From NCBI RefSeq assembly GCF_037893015.1, contig NC_133658.1, positions 255,807,356-255,871,355 of the forward strand: 64,000 nt of DNA, given 5' to 3'. The notes beneath the pieces are model-generated. The model had not been told where the DNA came from. It did not search any database and saw only the letters and a program-made list of their open reading frames with translations. This DNA comes from Macrotis lagotis (Eukaryota; Chordata; Mammalia; Peramelemorphia; Peramelidae). Below are positions 44,572-56,154 of this stretch, in pieces (within the stretch, counting starts at the first letter, position 1; every line of letters starts with the position of its first letter). The position numbers and the translations under genes are program-made.

Positions 44572-44718
44572 AGAGTATGGGATCTTCAAACTGAGTTCAT
44601 CTAGTACAAAGCCCACATTTTACAGATGAAAAAACTAAGGCATAGAGCCAGACCTTAAGTGACTCATTTCAGTTCACAGGTGGTGAGATTCGAATTCAAG
44701 TCCTTTGGGTCTCAAACC
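44572..44718 (-). repeat. SINE with CR1/L3-like tail, antisense
   Basis: The sequence 'atgggatcttcaaactgagt', 'cccacattttacagatgaaa', 'aaactaaggcatagagccag' and 'attcgaattcaagtcctttg' is in antisense order. A shorter worn piece (44505-44570) precedes it. Confidence 0.75.
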
Positions 44719-45034
44719 AACACTTGTATTTGACTTTAGTTTGTTGTCATTCCTGCCTTAAGCCTGTTTTCTTTCCATTAGACCAGTGGCATTCATTGTA
44801 TAATTCTCAAAGCAAATTCTTCAGTGCCCCTAATGTCTGGATTGGAAGGCATCATCTTAGACTCAGTAGGACCTATAGGAGTTATTCAGCTTTACTGAAA
44901 AATGATGACTTCCAATTTGGTTCCATTCCCATAAGGTTATGAGTATTTTGAACTTATCATTCCAGCTATCACCCTTAGCACTTAAACTAACTTTGTCTTT
45001 ACATTTTAAGAGACATACAGTGATTATGTATAAG

Positions 45035-45290
45035 CAGATAGATAGATGGATATATATATATATATATATATTTACATATATATATGTATATATACATATA
45101 TATACATATATATATATATATATGGATATAGCCTATATGATATTGCTTTCTGTCAGGGGGAGGGGAAGGGAAGGGAAGGGAGAGAGAGAAAAAATGTGAA
45201 ACTAAAAACCTTGGAGAAAAAAATTATTGTTGAAAAATACTATTGCATGTAGTTGGAGAAAAAAATAAATAAAATATTTTTTAAAAGAGT
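45035..45290 (+). mobile_element. L1 3' end fragment with microsatellite
   Basis: The sequence 'atatagcctatatgatattg', 'ctttctgtcagggggagggg', 'aaactaaaaaccttggagaa' and 'gcatgtagttggagaaaaaa' is followed by an A-rich tail. It equals the terminal L1 3' UTR, with a TA/TAGA tract expanded just before the 'cctatatgatattg' block. Confidence 0.82.
45040..45125. repeat. TAGA/TA-rich microsatellite
   Basis: A short gata run passes into long (TA)n with tacata interruptions, inside the L1 3' fragment. It explains the Ile-Tyr-rich plus-strand frames. Confidence 0.95.
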
Positions 45291-45392
45291 GACATGCAGA
45301 AGTTGGACATGTTCTACATATATGTAATAGAAAAGTTTTATTGGGGGAGGATTTATTAAGAAGATAAAAGAAATGGGGTAATTTTGTTCAGC

Positions 45393-45472
45393 ATAATGTA
45401 GTGCAAAGAGTATGGAACTGGAATTCAAGAGATATCCTTTAGTCCCAAATCTGCCATTTAAAAGTTATTTAT
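45393..45472 (+). repeat. CORE-SINE head fragment
   Basis: The sequence 'gtagtgcaaagagtatggaa', 'ctggaattcaagagatatcc' and 'agtcccaaatctgccattt' fits the tRNA-like head and following region of a MIR-class SINE. Confidence 0.5.
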
Positions 45473-46055
45473 CCTTAAAAGAAGTTTCAAGACTTCCTCA
45501 TCATGACCCCAGGAACTTTATCATTATAAAGAACACTTCAGCTCTGGTACTCACACCTCACCAGTACCCTCTGTCTCTTGAGCTTCTCTAATTGGTTGGG
45601 GAAATAGAAAACCCCTCCCAGAACCTTGCAAGATATCTCTTCATTTCTCAATCAGTTACACCCATTTAGATTTATGCATTATGTCCCTTTCCTACCTTCT
45701 GACTGCTTTCTTTTGGGTTGTTTTGTTGCCTTCACCTATCCTTGAACATAGTAGGCATTTAATAAAAGTTTATTGTCTGACTGAGTCTGTTTCTCTTTCT
45801 ATAAATTTACTCTATTGTCCTCAATACCTTTTGCTTCAGAGGGTTGTGAAATTAAAATGAAATCACCTCCAACAGAATATTTTTAAATCATCTATGTTAT
45901 GTACTTTACATGTGAATTGTTATTACTCTAGTCTAAACTAGTCCATTCTAGCCTGGTATTTTTTCTACTTTTTTCCTACTTGGTTTTATTGGGATTGACT
46001 TTTGGTTTAATGAAGAAATACTCACAGTGATCAAATAACATATCCCTGAAATTTT
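45473..46055 (+). repeat. probable L2 3' end within otherwise unassigned sequence
   Basis: At 45728-45785 the sequence 'ttgaacatagtaggcattta' followed by 'ataaaagtttattgtctgac' is the L2 end. Upstream to 45480 the sequence is pyrimidine-rich and may be worn L2. Nothing is recognised from 45790 to 46055. Confidence 0.45.
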
Positions 46056-46056
46056 A

Positions 46057-46059
<3 letters not shown>

Positions 46060-46107
<48 letters not shown>
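46060..46107. repeat. (TA)n microsatellite
   Basis: An uninterrupted TA tract of over 20 units, followed by 100 bp of TATA-rich imperfect sequence up to about 46230. Confidence 0.97.
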
Positions 46108-46110
<3 letters not shown>

Positions 46111-46437
46111 ATGTTATATTATGTGATGGTATATCATATATTCTATCATATAATAATGTATTAAAATAATGTATTATACAAATATATAATATATTATATT
46201 TTGTTATATGCTAGGTATTATATAAATTGGTATGATAATGTGATCCACTAAAAGGAGCATCTAGAAAACATCATGCTTTGGAAATGCCTCGTCCTTTTGT
46301 TGTGAACATTCTCCATGATGTTACACCTTGTGTAACATTCTGTAACAACATTCCCATTTTAAACTTTACTTGATGACTATCAGATGGCCCTTCAAATTCC
46401 TTTCATTACTACATACTGGAAGGAAGTTTCTATAATT

Positions 46438-46582
46438 ATTTTTTGCAAGACAAATGGGGTTAAGTGGCTTGCCCAAGGCCACACAGCTAGGTAATGATTA
46501 TGTGTCTGAGGCCAAATTTGAACTCAGGTACTCCTGACTTCAGGGCCAGTGCTCTATCCACTGCCCCATCTAGCCACCCCAA
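46438..46582 (-). repeat. type A (WSINE1-like) SINE, antisense
   Basis: The sequence 'acaaatggggttaagtggct', 'caaggccacacagctaggta', 'gaactcaggtactcctgact' and 'ctatccactgccccatctag' is a complete antisense copy. No clear TSD could be confirmed by eye. Confidence 0.9.
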
Positions 46583-47192
46583 ATTTTTGTAATTTTGACA
46601 CATGTGAGAAACAACTTGTTGGAAGAGGAAGAGGTTTTTTTAAGGGGATATTTTGTCTCATTGAATCAAACACTCTTTTCATAGTCAGCAAACAATAAAA
46701 ACAATGATATCTTATATCCTTTGCACATTTCAGCTAATTGAGTGACTAAAATTTTAAACTGCTATGAAAAATAGTCTATGAAATGCTCACTGATCCTTTC
46801 TTATACCCTTATGTGTATATAGCTTAAGTTTATCTCTATGTGCATATAGATTAATTTCTTGAAAAGATGGATATGTTGTTATTAATATTTTCTTAATCAC
46901 CATTTTGGGGGTAATAATAGGATCAGAATTTTTCCCTAGTTTTTAATGTTTTCCCTCTTTTAGATACTTGAGGATTAATCCCATAAAACTAAATTGAAAT
47001 AGTGATGACTCCAGAATGAATCTCCTCTTTTCATGGAATGAAAGAGCATTCATTAATGCCTTAATAATGTATTCCCCCCATCTTTGGCCATTTGTACTTC
47101 TTTGTATAACATATCAAAAACTGTGGTGTTAGCATTCCAATGAGGCAATTCTACTGTTCTAATGGCAGTATCTCTGTATTCTCTTCTTGATG
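46583..47192. other. no gene recognised
   Basis: AT-rich. It ends at the left TSD (47193-47205) of the L1-derived element that follows. Confidence 0.4.
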
Positions 47193-47922
47193 AAGAATAG
47201 TGTTTTAGAGACTTCCAGAAGCCAAGATGACAGAATAAGCAGTAAATCACTATAACTCTCCCATATTCACCTCCAAACAACCATAAAATATTTCCCTCAA
47301 ACAAATACTGGGACAGCAGAAGCAACGAAAAGACAGAGTGAAACAATATTTTAGCCAAATGAACTTGCAAGACCAATAAGAAAGGTTTATCTCAGGAAGG
47401 TAAAAAGGGAATGCTCTAAAAAAAGGAAGCATTCCAGCAAGCAAGCAACAAACTCCACCATAACAAGCTAGTGGAAGATCCTGAGCCTCCGTGTGATGGG
47501 ACAGGCAAATGCCAGAATCAGAACCCACCATGTTCCTCCACATAGCCATGGAAGAAGGCAGTCTCCAGGTCTGAGAACCACCACATGACTCAGCATAGCC
47601 CTGGACAAACAGGCAACCTTCATTGGTAAAACTACCTTGTGCTTCAGTATAGCTCCAATGAAATGCCAAACGTATCACCCATCTCAGCATACACCAGACA
47701 CCAGCTCTAGGACCTTATGGTTGCCAGAACTCTATGTTCTTTAGTACCATCAACCACATCCTACTCCAACCCCTCAACACAACACCAGACACTAGGGTCT
47801 CCCAGGTCAACATCAGTGCAGCACCACATAAAAGTTAGAATTGGGCAAGTGAGAGCTATTGACTCTATAAAACATCAAGAATCAATCCAATAAATTTAAA
47901 AGAATGAAAAAAATAGAAAACC

Positions 47923-47997
47923 ATGGGAAAACCAACTAACCTGGAAAATAGGTCCAGAAGAGACAATATCAAAATCACTGAAGTAAAACTGCCCTGG
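47923..47997 (+). pseudogene. L1 ORF1 fragment
   Basis: The residues 'LENRSRRDNIKI' (47941-47976) are the conserved ENRSRR-N-I segment of L1 ORF1p between the coiled coil and RRM. The frame then runs into a duplicated 5' UTR segment, so the rest of ORF1 is missing. No function is possible. Confidence 0.8.
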
Positions 47998-48439
47998 AAC
48001 AAACCCCACCATACCAAGCTAGTGGAAAATTTTGAGCCTCAGTATGATGGACCAGGCAAACATCAGCATCAGAACCCACAATGTGCCTTCCTTCTCTTAC
48101 TTTTCTGTCAGGTAAGATAGATTTCTATATTCAACTGATTGAGTGTATTATTCCTTCTTTGAGCCAATCCTGATGGCAGTAAGGTTCAAGCAATACCCAT
48201 CACCTAATCTCCCATTATAATTTTCGTTGGAGTTTCTTTTTTTGGATCTCTTTCCTGAGGTGATCTGTGGATTCAATGCCTATTTTGCCCTGAAGGTTGC
48301 CTGTTTGTATGACTAACAGAATAGAGGGAAGACTGAGAGAGGCAGTAGACAGAAGCAAAATTCTGTTGAGGAGGGAAAGGTTAAATGAGAGAGAAGACAA
48401 ACAGGAGGAAAAGTAGGATCAAGGTAAATATACAGTTAG

Positions 48440-48870
48440 TAATCACAGTTGTGCATGTGAATTGGATAAACTATCCAATAAAATGAAAACAGATAACCAA
48501 ATGGATTAAAAAACAGAATCTGACAACATGTTGTTTACAAGAAGCACATTTGAAGGAGAGAGATACACACAGAGTAAAGGTAAGGGACTGGAGCAGAATC
48601 AGTTATACTTCAGTTGGAGTAAAAAAAAAGGAATGGTAACAATCCTGATTTCAGATGAAGCAAAAACAAAAATAAACCTAATTTAAAAAGTTAAGGAAGG
48701 AAACACCATCTTGCTAAAAGATACCATAGATAATGAAATAATATCAAAACTAAACACATATTAACCAATTGGTATAGTATCCAATACTTAAAAGGAGACA
48801 TTAAGCAAGTTACAAGCTTATGACCAAACAAGAAAGAGAGCATTACAAAATGTCAAATAGATTATTTTGA
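48440..48870 (+). pseudogene. L1 ORF2 endonuclease fragment
   Basis: In broken frames the sequence gives a stretch like CLQE.HLKERDTHR (about 48530-48570) and 'ILISDEA' (48641-48661), then a piece like 'LLKDTIDNEIISKLNTY' (about 48713-48763). These are consecutive parts of the L1 apurinic-endonuclease-like domain, which nicks target DNA. Stops and indels abound, and the domain stops short of its C-terminal part. Confidence 0.75.
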
Positions 48871-49822
48871 TTATATTAATAAAAACTTTTTGCATAAACA
48901 AAAACCAATGCAACCAAGATTAGAAAGAAAGCAGAAAGCAAGTATTTCTAATAAAGGCCTCATTTCTAAAATAGACAGTTTTCAGATGAAGAAATCAAAG
49001 CCATCCTATGAATATAGGAAGAAGTGTTCTAAATCACATCTGATTAGAGAACTGCAAATTAAAACAACTCTCAGGTGCCACTTCACATCTATCAGATTGT
49101 TTAATATGAAAAAAAAAGGAAAATGATAAATATTCAAGAGGAAGTAGGAAAATTGAGACACTAGTGCTTTATTTATGATGTTGTGAACTGATCCAAGCAT
49201 TCTAGAGAGCAATTTGCTACTATGTTGAAAGAACAACCAAACTGTGTATTCTTTTTGATGCAGTATTACTACTACTACTAGGTCTGTATTCCAAAAAAAA
49301 AATCATAAAAAGGGGAAAAGAATCTACACATGCAAAAAATATTTACAGCAGCCCTTTTCATGGTGATCTTAATATTAGAAATTAAGGGGATGCTTATCAA
49401 TTGGGGAAATGACTGCATAAGTTGTGTTATATGAATGTAATGAAATACTATTGTTCAATAAGAATTAAGGAACAGGTGAATTTCAGAAAATCCTGGAAAG
49501 GTTTGTATGCTGTAATGCTAAGTGAAATAAGCAGAACCAGAAAAAACATTGTATGCAGTATCAACAGCATTGTGTGATAATCAATTATGAATTATTCAGT
49601 TCTCAGCAACACAATGATCCAAGATAAGTACAAAGGACTCATGAAGGAAAAGGTTATCCACATTCTGATAAAGAACTGATAGATTCTAAATACAAATTGA
49701 AACAAACTTTTTTCATTCACTTTGTTCTTTTTTGTTTTTCATCTTTTTGATGTTTCTTCTTTTACAGCTATAACTCTTATGTAAATACATTTTACATGAT
49801 AGCATATGTGTGTGTGTGTGTA

Positions 49823-49869
<47 letters not shown>

Positions 49870-50014
49870 GTATAAAACCTATTTCAAATTGCCTACCCTT
49901 TTAGAAAGAGGAGAAAGGAGGGAGAAAAAAAATTGGAACCCAAAACACTATCAAAATGAATGCTGAAAATTGTCTTGACTTGTAATTGGGTAAAAAAATG
50001 GAATTTAATTAAAA
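48871..50014 (+). mobile_element. L1 distal region and 3' UTR of the 47206-50014 element
   Basis: It contains 'aactttttgcataaacaaaa', 'aagtatttctaataaaggcc', 'actgcaaattaaaacaactc', 'atcaattggggaaatgactg', 'gtgaaataagcagaaccaga' and 'atgctgaaaattgtcttgac'. These are the ordered blocks of the marsupial L1 end, shared in part with old eutherian L1M-type 3' ends. A TG/TATC microsatellite lies inside. Confidence 0.85.
49806..49870. repeat. (TG)n(TATC)n compound microsatellite
   Basis: About 8 TG units then about 12 tatc units. It sits in the L1 3' UTR at the same relative place as the tract at 45040-45125. Confidence 0.97.
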
Positions 50015-50027
50015 AAGAATAGTGTTT

Positions 50028-51467
50028 GATATTAAAATTTTCACTGAGTTTTTCCATTTTAAATTCAAGGTCCTTCCTTAAATATTCTTGATACAAATAT
50101 ATTTAGTTATGTTTTTCATCAAGGGAATGGGGCTGAGTATAGCAAGCTCTGTAAGACTGTAATCTCCTAAATGAGATTAATCATTATTCTAAAGAATCAT
50201 TTTTAAATATTCACACAAGAAAAAGCTAAGAAAGAATGTCTTTGGAACAGTCTATAATATGCACTGAATGGACAAGCCACATAGTTGATCTATTGGTACA
50301 TATTATCTTAGCTAGATATTGCAGATGAACAGTGAGCTTGACTTAGAAGTTTTAGAGATGGAGGAGAGTAAATTACACAGGTTTTTAATGGTCCCAGACT
50401 TTTCTCTGAACCAAAGGGGGACTATATTGTTCTTTGAATAATTGATGTATGGTTTCATGCTTTGGAATACCACAAACTCCTAAGAATTAAAGTTTAAAGT
50501 CACTCAAAGATCTATGGAAAAGTACATGAGAAGCACAAGTGGTTTGCAACACATTACTAATGCAAAATTGCTTAAGACATGGGGTCTAAATGATGTTAGC
50601 AGAGATGTATAATCACAAAAGGAGTTAAGACAGTCTTGTGATGATAAGAGAAAATCAGTAGTGGATACATATGATCTATTGATACCCAGACAATGTTAAG
50701 AGATATAGAAGAAAGCCTTCAGCATATTAGGGGGATCTCCTTTTAAGGATTCACAGAAAGATACAGAGAAGAGTCACTTAGGATAAAAATGTGTTGATTC
50801 GTTCAATCTGTGCTATACAAATAAATATCAGACTTGTTGAACATATATAAAATGTAACATACATATGAGATATTAATATTATTCTATAATGTGCTAGCAA
50901 TGGGTATCCAATGATTTCTCTTTAATTAGGAGGTAGTCATACATAAAATTATCAATAAAATTAATAAATTAAAGTATATTTATTTGCTAATGAAAGGATT
51001 TAAGATGGACAAAATTAGAACTTCTTCTGCCATATAAAAGGTGAAACATTGGAAAAAATGTCCAAGAAAATTTGGTGATCTCCTGCCGAAGTGATCAGTA
51101 ATCATAGGATGACCAATCAATATTTATATAGCTTAAAAGAAAAGCATAGATGATTTCTTGTACTTTCTTCTACTTCAATGATTCTTTGGCACACTAATCA
51201 AATACAAGACCCAGTATATAGAAAGAATCAATTATATATTACTAAATTGGTCTGTACTTCAATACTTTACAAGATCTACAATTCAATTTATGTAACCTCC
51301 TTTACTATTAATGCATATTATAACCCCTCTTATTCTTAATAGATGATTTTAGGAGTTTCTTTTCATTCCTCCACCCCACAAAAAATTCCTTTATTGGAAC
51401 CCTTCTAGCAATAAGCCTTTTCTCTCCCCATCTCTCTTCTTCCCTTCTGCTTTTCACTTTCAAACAC
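50028..51467. other. 1.4 kb with no gene or repeat recognised
   Basis: AT-rich single-copy-looking sequence. No frame over 70 codons lies fully inside. Confidence 0.45.
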
Positions 51468-51578
51468 CACTGATTAAGCACCTACCATGTGCAAACCACA
51501 GTGGTAATCATTGAGGATACAATGATAAAAACCGAAAGGTCTGTATCCTCAAGGACTTTATATGCCAGAGGGATAATC
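51468..51578 (-). repeat. L2 3' end fragment, antisense
   Basis: The sequence 'ctgattaagcacctaccatg', 'tcattgaggatacaatgata' and 'gtatcctcaaggactttata' is the antisense L2 tail. Confidence 0.75.
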
Positions 51579-52624
51579 TTACTGGCTATCTGTCTGATGA
51601 AAGACACACAGTCCATAATTGAATCCATTGTGAAAGCCTTTCTTACTTAATAGGGCCTAACAGAGCTTATAGTCCACTGACATTGTCTTTAGGGAAATCA
51701 GGTCACACCTAAACCATGATGAGGTAATAGAAGAGGATTTTAGTTGGGGAAATCACTTCATTATTATTAATATTATTATTAACAATTCTCAGTTATTTTA
51801 GTAACAACTTGAAAGCACTTGAGAAATTCAGACTGTATTCCAATGGAAGACTTTGACAGTCCCATAACTCAGACCCTGGGGGTGAGTGGTTTGGCTTCAG
51901 TAAAACTAACTCCACCAACATCGTCCTTCCTCTTTTAATATCTTATTACAAGATAAGCTCATTTCAGGGAAGGGTAAATTCTGCCTCAACCAGACAAAAA
52001 TAATTACATTGAATTAACTGAATAGATGGCTATGAATAATCCACATGAAATACTTAAACTTGGGTTTGGACAGAAGATTCAGCATTGGTCAGATACCCAC
52101 TGATTATGCAATTTATTCTTAGCAAAGAAAATGAATGTGAGCTATAAAATATTTCTCCAATAATCTTTTAGTGAAAAACAATGGAAATTTGAAGACAGAT
52201 TAAGGCTTAGTGTCACAACAGATTACAGTGTGAACAGACTATTCTTATAGGGGTCTATTTAACTAGTGACAAGTTGAGGGGAGGGAGAGAACTAGAGGGA
52301 TTTTTGACATGAAAAATGTGAATTTGCTCTCTGAGTGTTTACTAGAGCTCACAACTAGCAGGAAATGAGGCATGAAATGTATTGTCAAACATACAGTGTT
52401 CAAAATATAATGCATTACTTTAAGTTGGGTTTTTGCTTTCAAAGATCCTCACTCTCTCTGTCGCACCCTTAATTCTTTCTACCAGAAAGATGAATCCAAT
52501 ACCTTGACAACCCCTTCAGAATCATAATGGTTAGGCATAAAAGGTACTCTACTCCTTATGTGCCTAACTCTAAAAGGGCTTGGTACCATTTTATTTACCT
52601 TCATTGATCAGAGAACATGACACT
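51579..52624. other. no gene or repeat recognised
   Basis: One short ATT repeat near 51762-51782. Otherwise featureless. Confidence 0.4.
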
Positions 52625-52825
52625 TTAGATTGAATGAATGAGTGGATGGATGGATGGATGGATGGATGGATGGATGGATGGATGGATGGATGGATGGATG
52701 AAAAAGTATATATTAAGATCTATGTACTAGGCACAAGGCTACTTATTGTGAATTTGCAGCAAAAACAAAAATAAAGACAGCTTCTACCTTCAACAAGTTT
52801 ACATTCTAATGAAGAGATACAACTA
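52625..52825 (-). repeat. L2 3' end, antisense, with expanded tail
   Basis: The tail 'gattgaatgaatgagtgg' passes into a long TGGA tract, then 'tattaagatctatgtactag' and 'ctaccttcaacaagtttaca' followed by ttctaatgaagag. The tetranucleotide tract grew from the L2 terminal tgaa repeats. Confidence 0.8.
52643..52700. repeat. (TGGA)n microsatellite
   Basis: About 14 perfect units at the L2 terminus. Confidence 0.97.
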
Positions 52826-53189
52826 TATGTGGTGGCCAGGGAGGGATAATTTGACTTGGAAATTTACAGGGATATATAATGAAGATATAGGGAAATAGAC
52901 TAAAATGAAATGAAAAAATAAATATATATGTATTTATACATACTAATATATTGTTATATATGTATTACTTACATATGTTACTATTTATTTATCTTGGTAA
53001 ATAACCAATGTTATCAATGAATCATCAGTAGAAGAAATACATCAATGGGGGCCCATGAGTTATAGCTCTATAAAAACACTCTCAATTGTCCAATAGCCCT
53101 TAGAAGCATGAGAATATACAGCTAACCTGTGGTGATTCAACCTGCTAGTCCTAATGAGATTTAAGAGAATAAACCCTTGAATCTGAGTC

Positions 53190-53315
53190 ACATCTAGTTA
53201 TGGAAGCTCAGAAAGAAAAAGTTCATTGGCTAAGATTAATGAACAGATCTGGTATCTGAACCCAGGTTGTCTGGATCCAAATTCTGCATTCTTTCCCCTT
53301 CATTATACTGCCTTT
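53190..53315 (-). repeat. SINE fragment, antisense
   Basis: The sequence 'ggtatctgaacccaggttgt', 'ctggatccaaattctgcatt' and 'ctttccccttcattatactg' is the antisense 5' half of a MIR-class or type A/B SINE. Confidence 0.65.
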
Positions 53316-53327
53316 TATTAAGATTAA

Positions 53328-53540
53328 GGTACTCCATCCCCTCCTCCTCACCCCTCCCCTCCTCCCCTCCCCTTCTCTTCCTCTCTCCTCCCCCTCTCCC
53401 CTCCCACTCCCCCTCTCTTTTCTTTTTCTTCTTTTTTCTTTCTTTCTCTGTCTCTGTCTCTCTCTATTCCAGTCTCTCTTCTTTTTCTTCTTTTTTTTTC
53501 TTTTTTCTTCTTCCAATTTATCTGTCTCTGTCTCTCTCAA
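53328..53540. repeat. long pyrimidine tract (CT-rich, plus strand)
   Basis: Over 200 bp that is almost purely C and T on the plus strand (ctcctcctcacccctccc, tttttcttctttttttttc, tctgtctctgtctctctc). It creates a long Ser/Phe/Leu frame on plus and a Lys/Arg/Glu frame on minus. Neither is a gene. Confidence 0.95.
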
Positions 53541-53607
53541 TTATCTGGGGTGAAAAGTTATTTGGAACAAGAAATGTGCTTGTTATGGCTTATACACCCT
53601 GTTGTCT

Positions 53608-53748
53608 GTTTGTCCTTCATTGTCGAAGAAGACCATTACAACAGGAAGCTGATGCCATGACTTGCAAGTCTCAAAATATTTTGGAGATGTCCTGTGTCCA
53701 GATATAGATCAGGACAACTGGAGATGGTTCCAAATGCAGTAAGAGTTT
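53608..53748 (+). repeat. unnamed interspersed repeat, copy 2
   Basis: The sequence 'tccttcattgtcgaagaaga', 'gctgatgccatgacttgcaa', 'cctgtgtccagatatagatc' and 'aggacaactggagatggttc' shares its start with 37668-37750. This copy keeps a better preserved right half. Confidence 0.65.
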
Positions 53749-54969
53749 AAATTATCAGGTTTTAATTCCCTTGCTCTTCTACTCCCAGAAAGCTAGGTGA
53801 AGGCTGTTGCCCAATTAGTTACCAAGCCCTCCTTTGAAAATGATAAATTATGATTCTTGTATAACAGAATTAGAGTCATTTTTGCCCATCACTAACCCTG
53901 AAAATGGGTCCACTCTTTTACAGAGTGTGTATCTTTGTCACAATTTCTCACAGTTCCTTCTTATCTGTTTCACATTCATCTAAAAGTATAACCGATAAGC
54001 TTGTTAGATCTTTCTAATGGTGCTAATAATAAATAAATATGGCTCAGATGCACAAGTGCTATATGAATATTATAGATCTAAGAGTCATATGCACACCACC
54101 TCTTCCCAACCCACAAACAGACTTTCACCTGCTAAATGAGGACACTTTGACACTTACATTAGCACAAAAAGTCTTGAAATGAGAAACTTATCTTATTTCA
54201 CTTCTTTTCTGTGTGTGTGTTTTTAAACTTCAGTTTCTCTGAAAGTTGATTTGTCCCCAAATAAATAAATATATCAGGCAGAAAGAAACTCTTTTATTTT
54301 TAATAGCAGCCAAATTCTTAGAAATGTAACTGACTTGGTAAGAAGAAAAGTTTTGTTCTTCATGCTAGAATTGGCGCTGGCAAAATTAGACCAGTTGGCA
54401 GAACTACCAGGTTTTAATAATCATTAATGATTTCTTCAGTTCAGTTAAATATGACACATTACTGTGTTGAATCACCTTCAATGAAAAAGAGGTTCCACTG
54501 CTTCTTCTCACCTGCCTTTCACTTGCAATCAAGTGAAAACATAAATTCAAAAATATAAATTGTATGTGATTATAATGTGTATATGGATCATACAACATGT
54601 ATCTTTTATTTCTCGCCTTGTGAAAGATGTCTTTGCTATGATCTATAAATCAAAATTGCCATTTTTGTCTGGGAATATTGGATCTTGGTATTTTTAATAC
54701 CACATAATTGCCATCTGAGTGCATCTTGCTTGTGCCCAGCTTAAAATCAGAGAAGATAAAACAAATGTGGTAACTTCAGTTATATTCTGATAATTCATAA
54801 CAGTTATAAAATGAGGAATACAAAATATGTATTGTCACCATCATAGAGGAGGTTCAACTCTGTATTCAAATGGAAGGGTCTCCATCAAAAGAAAAGTTCT
54901 CCAGATTTCCTTCTTTTGAGATGATGTGCTTATTGAATAAAATATCTGAATATTTCAGGATCTCTCACA
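53749..54969. other. 1.2 kb with no gene or repeat recognised
   Basis: AT-rich. The minus-strand frame 54404-54598 has no motif. Confidence 0.4.
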
Positions 54970-55285
54970 TATGATGCATAATAATAAGTAGCATTTATGT
55001 AGTACTTTAAGATTTGTAAAATTATATATGTGTGTATGTATTTATGCACATATATATGCATACATATACATATATATAATCTATATATATATATATATAT
55101 ATATATCACTTGCTCTTCACAACTATCTTGGAAGGTGGGCACTATTATTATCTTCATTTTACAGATTAAAAAACTGAGATCAACATAGATCAATTGACCT
55201 CCCCAAGGTAACACAACTAATAAATGTTTAAGATAAGATTTAAACTCAATTCCTCCTATACTCTACCCTGTGAATCACATAACTT
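54970..55285 (-). repeat. MIR-class SINE, antisense, with TA expansion
   Basis: The sequence 'aataagtagcatttatgtag', 'tactttaagatttgtaaaat', then TA-rich 55020-55106, then 'gctcttcacaactatcttgg', 'tatcttcattttacagatta' and 'gataagatttaaactcaatt'. A full antisense CORE-SINE with a microsatellite where gctttacatatattatctc normally lies. Confidence 0.8.
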
Positions 55286-55795
55286 CCTTCAAAAAAATCA
55301 CTGAATGTTCAGCTTAATGTTCCACATACAAAAACTAAGAAGATAAAGAATGCTTATTGTTCAGAAAATGATGATATACAATTGAAAGGACTGTCTATTG
55401 AACTGGTCTTGGTACTTATATCTAATGCAGAAAGACAATAAGCTGGTGCAGAATTCCATGGGAAGATGAAATAGTGTAGATCTGCATTTGAAAAATTACG
55501 CACTATTTTTAAAAAATCCTTAACTTTTCCCCAAAGCAAACAAAAACTTAATTTTTTTCATATTATTGATGCAATATAACTATGAAACATGTAATGTCAC
55601 AGTCTCTGAAGAACCAAAATTGTAGATCACTCAGGGAGAAATACATAGTGGAAATAAATCAGACATGTAACGTAAAACAAATTATACATCAAACAGTAAT
55701 CATTAAAGAAATGTATGACTGAATGAGAAGGTAGATTGGTCATATAAGATTGAGGTTCAGATTGACCATGTCCTCTCCTGGTATCCACTTAATCC
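55286..55795. other. no feature recognised
   Basis: AT-rich with no frames or repeat hallmarks. Confidence 0.4.
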
Positions 55796-55935
55796 TTCAT
55801 CAAGCCAATAAGATTTGTGCCTACTCTATGATAGGCATTGTGTGATGAGATCTCAGGTAAAGAACAACAAATATCAAATTGACCCTGACCCCTAAGAGTT
55901 TGTATGCTACCAAGGGAGACAACAAGTATGTGTGT
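55796..55935 (-). repeat. L2 3' end fragment, antisense
   Basis: The sequence 'caataagatttgtgcctact', 'ctatgataggcattgtgtga' and 'ctaagagtttgtatgctacc' followed by aagggagacaac is the antisense L2 tail. Confidence 0.75.
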
Positions 55936-56154
55936 AAATTTATACAAAATAAATTTTTATAGAATAAATATTAGACAATCTGAAGGAAAGTATGATGTCA
56001 TAAGGAATTTTGAGGGAGGAAGTATATATTTTAAGGGATAAACAACAAAAGGAAACTCCTAGGGAAGATTTACAGGAGGACTTAGAATAAAAGTATACAG
56101 AAGGGAAAGGCATGACTGGACTGTGATCTGAACTGTTAAATTGAGTATTCACAT

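Larger units (their letters stand above)
47206..50014 (+). mobile_element. L1-derived element, intact ends, scrambled interior
   Basis: A 2.8 kb element flanked by a perfect 13-bp TSD (aagaatagtgttt, 47193-47205 and 50015-50027). It starts with a marsupial-L1-type 5' UTR ('tccagaagccaagatgacag', 'cctccaaacaaccataaaat') and ends with the L1 3' UTR and a short A-rich end. Inside are an ORF1 scrap (47923-47997), a second copy of a 5' UTR segment (47998-48086 repeats 47447-47535), a piece in inverted orientation (about 48093-48310), an inter-ORF and endonuclease scrap (48311-48870), and a jump to the distal part (48870-50014). The reverse transcriptase region is absent. It must have depended on an active L1 in trans, unless the rearrangement happened after insertion. 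Confidence 0.85.

Noticed and set aside
47250-47690. 146-codon minus-strand open frame
   Set aside because: It is antisense to the 5' UTR of the plus-strand L1-derived element and is not a gene in its own right.
53267-53707. 146-codon plus-strand open frame
   Set aside because: Its Ser/Phe/Leu/Pro content is produced by the polypyrimidine tract, and its end runs into the unnamed repeat.
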